Assembly: GCA_030612165.1 (NCBI GenBank)
Contig: JAUWOK010000058.1
Span: 1 to 6,424 of the forward strand
Length of the DNA: 6,424 nucleotides
Direction: 5' to 3'
Origin: Dehalococcoidia bacterium
GTDB taxonomy: Bacteria; Chloroflexota; Dehalococcoidia; GIF9; AB-539-J10
Below are positions 1-4,516 of this stretch, piece after piece (the stretch's first letter is position 1; the number at the start of each line of letters is the position of its first letter). Position numbers and translations under genes: made by a program. The notes beneath the pieces were generated by a model. That model was not told the origin of the DNA and searched no databases. It saw nothing but the letters and a program-made list of their open reading frames with translations.

Positions 1-149
1 TATTAGCTGTCTATTGTGTTGTGTTTATCGTAATAACTTTATATATGTTTAAAAAGAGGGATGTAACAGCCTAGTAATGCTCCAGAGGTTATAAACGGAA
101 GTGACTTTAGCAGGGATGACCATCAATGACTTGTATAAAAAGCCGCAAG
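1..149. other. Non-coding leader upstream of the lipoprotein gene
   Basis: This AT-rich stretch at the window edge holds no gene that I can support. It has promoter-like AT-rich words, such as TTGTGT at 19-24 followed by TATATG at 42-47 (17-bp spacer) and TATAAA at 134-139, but none forms a convincing -35/-10 pair. An in-frame GTG at 101 with AGAGG at 85-89 could extend the lipoprotein by 21 residues. That extension is polar and would bury the signal peptide, so I treat the stretch as leader. Confidence 0.4.
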
Positions 150-156
150 AGGAGGT
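150..156 (+). promoter_or_regulatory. Strong Shine-Dalgarno of the lipoprotein gene
   Basis: AGGAGGT lies 7 nt before ATG 164 and fully matches the anti-Shine-Dalgarno core. It decides the start in favour of ATG 164 over the upstream in-frame GTG at 101. It is also the strongest ribosome site in the window, in contrast with several other genes here that have none. Confidence 0.85.
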
Positions 157-163
157 AAAAAGA

Positions 164-553
164 ATGAAAAAATTGTTATCGGTGCTGGTTCTGGGAATCT
201 TCACGATGGGTTTACTGGTTGGCTGTACAGGGGGCGCAGCGGTCTATACCGACGCCAGCCAGACGATCGATGCTAAAGTGGGGCAAGAATTTGTCATAGC
301 GCTGGAGTCGAATCCGACCACGGGCTATGGCTGGCAGGTGCAATCTGATGATAGCCTTCTGGAACTGGTGAACAGCGAGTTCGAATCCGGCGCTCCGGCG
401 GATTCGCAGATAGTTGGTGCCAGTGGGGAGGAGAAGTTTACTTTCAAAGCGTTAACCAAGGGAGAAACAGTAGTCACCCTGGTTTACAAGAGGTCATGGG
501 AGGAGACAACGGGGCAGGAGGAAACCAGGTTATTCCATGTGCTGATTAAATAG
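164..553 (+). CDS. Chagasin-type (I42) cysteine protease inhibitor lipoprotein
   Basis: This 129-residue protein begins with a lipoprotein signal peptide: MKK, a hydrophobic stretch, then the lipobox LVGC with the lipidated Cys at residue 21. The mature part matches the chagasin/ICP family (MEROPS I42), which blocks papain-like cysteine proteases through three loops. All three loops are visible: NPTTGYGW at 50-57 (nearly invariant), the GASG turn at 85-88, and YKRSWE at 108-113. The last corresponds to the usual RPW loop with Ser in place of Pro. Length is typical for a bacterial single-domain member. It should be anchored on the outside of the cytoplasmic membrane. The target protease is unknown and no protease gene is adjacent; inhibition of host or competitor proteases, or control of the cell's own secreted proteases, are both inferences. 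The gene is convergent with its right neighbour, with 43 bp between stops and no clear terminator hairpin. Confidence 0.88.
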   Translation: MKKLLSVLVLGIFTMGLLVGCTGGAAVYTDASQTIDAKVGQEFVIALESNPTTGYGWQVQSDDSLLELVNSEFESGAPADSQIVGASGEEKFTFKALTKGETVVTLVYKRSWEETTGQEETRLFHVLIK

Positions 554-596
554 AGCGTTGCACGTATAGCCTTTTTCTATATTTGCGGACAAAATT

Positions 597-1604
597 TTAT
601 TTTCGTTCGGGAGAGAAGGGATGCCCCTCGTTTATAAAGTGCGGCAGGTAGCTTTCTGCCGCCGTCATTTCCTGCGCCCAGCCGTTTTCCAGCCCCAGCC
701 TGTCCCCGCTTTGCAGAACCTCGGCGTATTCAGCGGCGGAGATTTTACGGTTGAGGAGAGGAGAGAGGTGAGCGTGGTGGGCGGGATAATACTGGGACAT
801 AATGCTCACCGTTACCTGTGGAGAGAGGTTTCGTGCCAGCCAGGAGAGCGAGGCATTGCTGCCGGCCAGTTCTTCAGGCAGCACAAGATGCCGCACGATT
901 ATCCCCCTGGTTGCCAGCCCGTTTTCATCCGTGACGAGTTTATCTCCCATCTGCCTGTACATTTCCCGGATAGCCCGGCGGGAATGGGCGACGTAGTCGG
1001 GGGTAGCGGATAGCTCCGCTGCCCGCTGATTGGAAGCATATTTCAGGTCAGGCAAATAGATGTCGATAATTCCCTCCAGCGCCCTGATTGATGCCACGGA
1101 GTCGTAGCTGTTGGTATTGTAAATCAGTGGGACATGAAGCCCCAGCGGCACTGCTTCCAGTACCGCCTGTGCCAGCTGGGGCACGAAATGAGAAGGTGAA
1201 ATGAAGCTGATGTTGTGGCATTCCAGTTCGTCCTGGAGGTACAGCATGCGTTCTGCCAGCGCGGAGCAGGATATTTCGTGATTGTCCTGGCCGGGTGAAG
1301 GCTGACTGATGGCATGGTTCTGGCAATAGACACAACTCATATTGCAACTGCCAAAGAAAATAGCTCCTGTGCCGTTTGTGCCTGAAATAACCGGCTCTTC
1401 GCCGTGGTGGTCACAGGCGGCAGCCACTTGTGGTAGATATCCGGAATTGCAGAAGCCGCGCTCTCCTTTCAGTCGGTTGACATGACATGTTCTGGGGCAG
1501 ATGTCGCAGGATTCAAGCCTCGTCTCCAGCGTCTTTGCCCGGCGGGCCAGTTCACCCGAATGATACAGGTCAAGATATGAGGGTTTTTTAATCGCCTCTG
1601 TCAT
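597..1604 (-). CDS. Radical SAM protein, PflX family (COG1313)
   Basis: This 335-residue protein belongs to the radical SAM family resembling pyruvate formate-lyase activating enzyme, subgroup PflX. The [4Fe-4S]/SAM site CxxxCxxC is at Cys87, Cys91 and Cys94, inside GSCNMSCVYCQN. An N-terminal cysteine set (Cys33, 36, 40, 52, within CDICPRTC and GFC) is typical of the subgroup and could bind a second cluster or zinc. Further family segments are SPSHFVPQ at 136-143, YNTNSYDS at 162-169, IDIYLPDLKY at 180-189, RHLVLPEEL near 238 and MSQYYPAHHA further on. Length is normal and both ends look complete. The ATG at 1604 has no clear Shine-Dalgarno, but no other ATG, GTG or TTG precedes it in frame within 50 bp. 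Its substrate is unknown; glycyl-radical enzyme activation is suggested by homology only, and no glycyl-radical enzyme is nearby. It follows the DUF89 gene by 50 bp on the same strand, probably in one operon. Confidence 0.87.
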   Translation of the reverse strand: MTEAIKKPSYLDLYHSGELARRAKTLETRLESCDICPRTCHVNRLKGERGFCNSGYLPQVAAACDHHGEEPVISGTNGTGAIFFGSCNMSCVYCQNHAISQPSPGQDNHEISCSALAERMLYLQDELECHNISFISPSHFVPQLAQAVLEAVPLGLHVPLIYNTNSYDSVASIRALEGIIDIYLPDLKYASNQRAAELSATPDYVAHSRRAIREMYRQMGDKLVTDENGLATRGIIVRHLVLPEELAGSNASLSWLARNLSPQVTVSIMSQYYPAHHAHLSPLLNRKISAAEYAEVLQSGDRLGLENGWAQEMTAAESYLPHFINEGHPFSPERK

Positions 1605-1628
1605 TTTCTTTGCCCGGTGGAGTTTTTG

Positions 1629-1642
1629 GGGAAAGATTTCCC
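1629..1642. repeat. Short inverted repeat GGGAAA-GA-TTTCCC
   Basis: Two 6-bp arms separated by 2 bp form a near-perfect palindrome in the 50-bp gap between the DUF89 and PflX genes, about 25 bp before the PflX start codon. The tiny spacer fits a dimeric protein-binding site better than an RNA hairpin, and there is no T-tract to make a terminator. It could equally be chance. Confidence 0.3.
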
Positions 1643-1654
1643 GGCCTGTGACGG

Positions 1655-2518
1655 TCAGATTTGCTGGTGTTTGAGAACAGCATCATCGGTATGTACTCCC
1701 AGCAGCTTTGCCACCAGCGAGCACTTGGCTTTGAGCATGAAGAAAATATTGCCTTGCTCCCCGCTCAAGGCCTCAAAGTTGCCCTGCCCCTTGGAAATAA
1801 TGACGTCAGCGGTGCGAAAAAGAGATTCCAGGTGAGCAGGGCTCCGGGAGATGTGCGTGGAGGGAGTATCAGAGCCGTTGGAGATGCAAGTGGCTACCTG
1901 GTCTATGCCGGTATCCACGGCGTCTTTCATGGTGACATCGTTTATGATCGGCCTCTCCCTGACGACGAAGGTGATTTCCAGCCCCTCTTTGTACTGGTGC
2001 AGTTCTTCTATGAGCATCCTGTCGAACACGATCTCTCCGGCGTTGTCTCCCAGGTAGAGGATACGGGAGGCTCCTGCTATATTCTCCTGAAAAGCCGCAT
2101 AATCATCGATAGCCAGTGGCGAATTCAGCGCTTTCTGGACGATGGACTCGAGGTCCCCGTAAGCGGTCCGGGGACCCATGTCTATGGAGTTGCCGGCGAT
2201 AGCCAGCTTGCACGCCGTAAGTAAAGGGGCAGCGGAGGTGGCAATAACCTCTTTGAGTTCTGGATAAAGGGACAATGCCAGGCGGTTGGCCTGCTGCTTG
2301 GCCTCGTAATACGGATCTTCGTTGCCGGTGAGGTCGGCAACGATTTTGTAAACCTGCCGGGCGATCTCGGGTGGGGTGACATCGAGGGGTAGCCCTGGCA
2401 ATATCCCAGCCACGCTATCCAGCACCTGGCGCTGGATATTCTCGTCGGCAGTCGCCGCCCTGGCGGCTCTCAATGCCTGGTCCATAAAGCATGGTATACA
2501 ATCAAGATAAGTTTTCAA
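1655..2518 (-). CDS. DUF89 / ARMT1-like metal-dependent phosphatase
   Basis: This 287-residue protein belongs to the DUF89 family (COG1578, damage-control phosphatase subfamily I, as in archaeal and bacterial members with an N-terminal CxxC). Family members are Mn/Ni/Co-dependent phosphatases thought to remove damaged phosphometabolites; the substrate of this one is unknown. Visible motifs are DCIPC at 6-10, AGNSIDMG at 108-115, LGDNAGEIVFDR at 156-167 (metal-binding Asp158/Asn159 region and Asp166), RERPIINDVT at 187-196, SNGSDTPST at 213-221 and KGQGNFEAL at 243-251. The start is TTG at 2518, chosen because AAGAGGTG lies 7 nt upstream and the next in-frame ATG (codon 12) would remove the conserved CxxC. 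It is first in a probable operon with the PflX radical SAM gene, driven by the extended -10 at about 2600. The shared role of the pair is not known. Confidence 0.88.
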   Translation of the reverse strand: MKTYLDCIPCFMDQALRAARAATADENIQRQVLDSVAGILPGLPLDVTPPEIARQVYKIVADLTGNEDPYYEAKQQANRLALSLYPELKEVIATSAAPLLTACKLAIAGNSIDMGPRTAYGDLESIVQKALNSPLAIDDYAAFQENIAGASRILYLGDNAGEIVFDRMLIEELHQYKEGLEITFVVRERPIINDVTMKDAVDTGIDQVATCISNGSDTPSTHISRSPAHLESLFRTADVIISKGQGNFEALSGEQGNIFFMLKAKCSLVAKLLGVHTDDAVLKHQQI

Positions 2519-2525
2519 CTAAATT

Positions 2526-2533
2526 CACCTCTT
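2526..2533 (-). promoter_or_regulatory. Shine-Dalgarno that fixes the TTG start
   Basis: On the minus strand this reads AAGAGGTG, 7 nt before TTG 2518. It supports initiation at the rare TTG codon of the DUF89 gene. Confidence 0.75.
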
Positions 2534-2554
2534 GCGCTGCATGCGAACACCCTG

Positions 2555-2587
2555 CGGTGCGGGTTTTTCTGCCCGTGCCGATTTTTT
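2555..2587 (+). terminator. Intrinsic terminator read on the + strand, no gene assigned
   Basis: A 9-bp stem (2555-2563 with 2572-2580) encloses an 8-nt loop and is followed by A and six T (2582-2587), the form of a Rho-independent terminator. Two inner pairs are G-U wobbles in + strand RNA but become C-A and A-C mismatches in minus-strand RNA, so the structure suits + transcription. No + strand gene ends here: the DNA to the left is occupied by minus-strand genes for 2 kb. It may end antisense transcription before the TauE gene, or end a short antisense RNA. Confidence 0.65.
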
Positions 2588-2596
2588 GATACTGCT

Positions 2597-2605
2597 ATTA
2601 TATCA
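2597..2605 (-). promoter_or_regulatory. Extended -10 promoter of the DUF89-PflX unit
   Basis: On the minus strand this reads TGATATAAT, a perfect TATAAT -10 hexamer with the TG extension one base before it. No good -35 is visible at 16-18 bp (TGCACC is nearest), which is common for extended -10 promoters. Transcription would start near 2590, giving a leader of about 70 nt before the TTG at 2518. Confidence 0.6.
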
Positions 2606-2685
2606 GCCGTGCTACCATGGGTGCACAGGATATGCAGAAAGCTCTCGTGTTTAGTCGGGGAATTTGCGCTGTTTTTTAGAACAAG

Positions 2686-3534
2686 ATGGAGATTGCGATA
2701 CTCTGCGGGATCGGGTTTCTGGGAGGGGTGGTGGGCTCTGTGCTGGGTGTGGGGGGCGGCTTTATCATCGTGCCGTTGCTCACCCTGGTGCTTGACCTGC
2801 CTATGCAGGTAATTATTGCCACCAGCCTGCTCAGTATTCTGGCGACTTCCAGCACTGCTGCTGCCCATTACATCAAACTCGGGTTTACCAATATCCGGCT
2901 GGCTATGTTTCTGGAGGTGGCCACGATCATAGGAGCTGTTAGCTGTGCTTTTCTTGCCGTTCGTCTGACCTCTGCCGTGTTGAACGTGCTTTTTGCCTGT
3001 CTGCTTGTCTATGCCGGGTATAACATGGCGCGCCGGCGCCACGGCGCCGTGAAGAGTTGCCCTGATACCGAATCAACGGAGGACGACACAAGCGAGGGGG
3101 AAGTGTTGCTCGCGGGCTCTTTCTGGGATGCCAGCATGGGTAAAATCGTGCATTACAGGGGTGAAAAGTTGTCTGGAGGAATGGGCGCTGGTTTTCTGGC
3201 CGGAGCCCTTTCCGGTTTGCTTGGTATAGGAGGCGGGATTGTTCAAGTGCCGGCGATGAATTTGTTGATGCGGTTGCCGATCAAGGTGGTTATCGGCACC
3301 AGCAGTTTTATCATGGGGATTACCGCACTGGGAGGTGCCCTGGTGTATTGTCTGCATGGCTATGTATATCCGATCGTGGCGGCGCCGGTAGTCATCGGAG
3401 CGTTTCTGGGATCAAGGGTAGGGTCACGGATAACGCCGCGAGTGCGGGGGGTGACTTTAGAGCGCATGTTTGCCGCGCTCATGATTATCGCCGCAGCAGT
3501 TATGATTCTGCGTATACTGGGAGGGACTTCCTGA
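2686..3534 (+). CDS. TauE/SafE-family membrane exporter (DUF81)
   Basis: This 282-residue integral membrane protein belongs to the TauE/SafE (sulfite/organosulfonate exporter) family. It has the family's internal duplication: GFLGGVVGSVLGVGGGFIIVP (roughly 10-30) is echoed by GFLAGALSGLLGIGGGIVQVP (roughly 169-189), each followed by a similar leucine-rich and I-x-T-S segment (IATSLL at 44-49, IGTSSF at 203-208). About four transmembrane helices lie in each half, joined by a hydrophilic loop at about 115-163 that contains HYRGEKL. Family members export sulfite, sulfoacetate or other small anions using the membrane gradient; the substrate here cannot be told from sequence. The start is ATG 2686, because an in-frame TAG at 2677-2679 excludes any earlier one. 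No Shine-Dalgarno precedes it. It is 2 bp from the DUF1634 gene, and the pair probably forms one transport unit. Confidence 0.9.
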   Translation: MEIAILCGIGFLGGVVGSVLGVGGGFIIVPLLTLVLDLPMQVIIATSLLSILATSSTAAAHYIKLGFTNIRLAMFLEVATIIGAVSCAFLAVRLTSAVLNVLFACLLVYAGYNMARRRHGAVKSCPDTESTEDDTSEGEVLLAGSFWDASMGKIVHYRGEKLSGGMGAGFLAGALSGLLGIGGGIVQVPAMNLLMRLPIKVVIGTSSFIMGITALGGALVYCLHGYVYPIVAAPVVIGAFLGSRVGSRITPRVRGVTLERMFAALMIIAAAVMILRILGGTS

Positions 3535-3536
3535 AA

Positions 3537-3869
3537 ATGTTAAAGCAGGATAACGAGCGTTCCTGGATTGCTGCCGGATTGAAAATCGCAGTGAACCTGG
3601 CTGTTGCCCTGTTGCTTATCGGGGTGATTCTCTGTGGTGTTCAGGGAATTGGGCCGGGGGATTTTGTGTTCTCTTTGCAGGAGATTTTTTCGTTATCCGC
3701 GCCGGCACTTGTGGTTACCACCTGTGGTATTTTGCTCCTTTTCTTCACACCGCTGCTCGGTCTTATTTTGAGTACGGTGTTTTTGTGTAGAGGGGGGGAG
3801 AAGCGTTACCTTGCTGTCTTGGTGGCAATTCTTTGCCTTATTGCCGGGCTTGTTTTAGCTATGCTGTGA
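3537..3869 (+). CDS. DUF1634 small membrane protein, TauE partner
   Basis: This 110-residue protein has three predicted transmembrane segments, at about 12-36, 52-84 (with a break around TPLLG at 71-75) and 91-109. The central block (GILLLFFTPLLG, then LSTVFLCRGGEKRYL) fits my memory of DUF1634 (COG4272), a family often found next to TauE-type exporters. The start is ATG 3537, 2 bp after the TauE stop, with GGGAGGG at 3520-3526 as the nearest ribosome site (spacing about 10-11 nt). Re-initiation after the TauE stop is therefore likely. An upstream in-frame start at 3348 would overlap TauE by 187 bp and is not credible. The function is unknown; an accessory or regulatory subunit of the exporter is inferred from position alone. 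Confidence 0.8.
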   Translation: MLKQDNERSWIAAGLKIAVNLAVALLLIGVILCGVQGIGPGDFVFSLQEIFSLSAPALVVTTCGILLLFFTPLLGLILSTVFLCRGGEKRYLAVLVAILCLIAGLVLAML

Positions 3870-3870
3870 A

Positions 3871-3899
3871 TTGACCACCGAAAAGGGGCATGCTATTAT
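3871..3899 (+). promoter_or_regulatory. Strong sigma70-type promoter of the glycosylase operon
   Basis: TTGACC at 3871-3876 is followed by a 17-bp spacer and TATTAT at 3894-3899, with a TG extension at 3891-3892. Each hexamer matches consensus at five of six positions. Transcription would begin about 3905-3907, just before the ATG at 3909, so the first gene would be translated from a nearly leaderless mRNA. The promoter fills the gap after the DUF1634 stop and separates the transporter pair from the operon that follows. Confidence 0.7.
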
Positions 3900-3908
3900 C
3901 GTTGCCAG

Positions 3909-4508
3909 ATGACAGCTTTAGCCAGCCTTTACGAAGAAATTGCGAGTTGCCATGACTGTGCGCTCTCCCAACACCGCACCAGGGTGGTGCCGGGAGAGGG
4001 GCCGGAGGATGCCGAGATCCTCTTTATTGGCGAAGCGCCGGGCTGGCACGAGGACCAGCAGGGGCGTCCTTTCGTGGGAGCGGCGGGAGCATTCCTTGAC
4101 GAGTTGTTAAGTTCTATTGGTCTGAAAAGGAACGAAGTTTATATCGCTAATGTTATCAAGTGTCGGCCTCCCGGGAACCGTGACCCTTTGCCTGTCGAGA
4201 TACAGGCTTGCCGCCGCTGGCTTGATCGCCAGATAGAAATTATCTGCCCCCGCATGATTGTTACTCTGGGACGTTTTTCCCTGGCCAGATATTTTCCAGG
4301 AGAGAGCATAGGCAGGGTGCACGGGCAAGAGCGCAGTGAAGGGAATATTATTTACTATCCGATGTATCATCCGGCAGCGGCTCTGCACCGGGGCAGCCTG
4401 CGCAGCGTTATTGAGGAAGATATGCTGCGCATTCCGCAGATACTGACGCACACGGAGAAAGTGAGTGTAGTCCAGCAGGAGGAGCCACAACAGTTGAGTA
4501 TGTGGTAA
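3909..4508 (+). CDS. Family 4 uracil-DNA glycosylase with [4Fe-4S] cluster
   Basis: This 199-residue protein removes uracil from DNA, the first step of base-excision repair after cytosine deamination or dUTP incorporation. Family 4 features are complete. Four cluster cysteines are at Cys14, Cys17, Cys85 and Cys101. Motif A, GEAPGWHEDQQGRPFVG, is at 41-57. NVIKCRPPGNRDP is at 81-93. The catalytic-loop HPAAALHRGSLR is at 154-165. The tail after about residue 178 is polar and ends in QQLSMW, which resembles the QL(S/D)LF sliding-clamp-binding motif. The start is ATG 3909: no other in-frame start is close and no Shine-Dalgarno exists at a workable distance, which fits a leaderless message from the promoter at 3871-3899. 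Its last codons lie at the start of RNase J, so the two are probably co-transcribed. Confidence 0.93.
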   Translation: MTALASLYEEIASCHDCALSQHRTRVVPGEGPEDAEILFIGEAPGWHEDQQGRPFVGAAGAFLDELLSSIGLKRNEVYIANVIKCRPPGNRDPLPVEIQACRRWLDRQIEIICPRMIVTLGRFSLARYFPGESIGRVHGQERSEGNIIYYPMYHPAAALHRGSLRSVIEEDMLRIPQILTHTEKVSVVQQEEPQQLSMW

Positions 4509-4516
4509 ACTCGGTC

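Noticed and set aside
101..163. GTG 101 as the start of the lipoprotein gene
   Set aside because: It would put 21 polar residues ahead of a perfect signal peptide and ignore the AGGAGGT before ATG 164.
554..596. Terminator between the convergent lipoprotein and PflX genes
   Set aside because: Only a 4-bp stem (ATAG with CTAT) around a T-rich loop is present, too weak to call.
621..1013. 130-codon + strand reading frame opposite the PflX gene
   Set aside because: It lies wholly antisense to a gene with clear family motifs, has no recognisable domain and no ribosome site, and reads as a frame shadow.
1661..2224. 187-codon + strand reading frame opposite the DUF89 gene
   Set aside because: It is antisense to conserved DUF89 motifs and its product matches nothing I recognise; treated as a shadow of the minus-strand gene.
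2515..3042. 175-codon minus-strand frame across the divergent region and TauE
   Set aside because: The product is His-, Gln- and Lys-rich with no hydrophobic core, typical of the reverse of a membrane-protein gene, and it crosses the promoter region.
3890..3955. Short leader-peptide frame from ATG 3890, after AAAAGGGGC
   Set aside because: The GGGG is only 2 nt from the ATG, the predicted transcription start lies downstream of it, and the 21-residue product shows no attenuation features.
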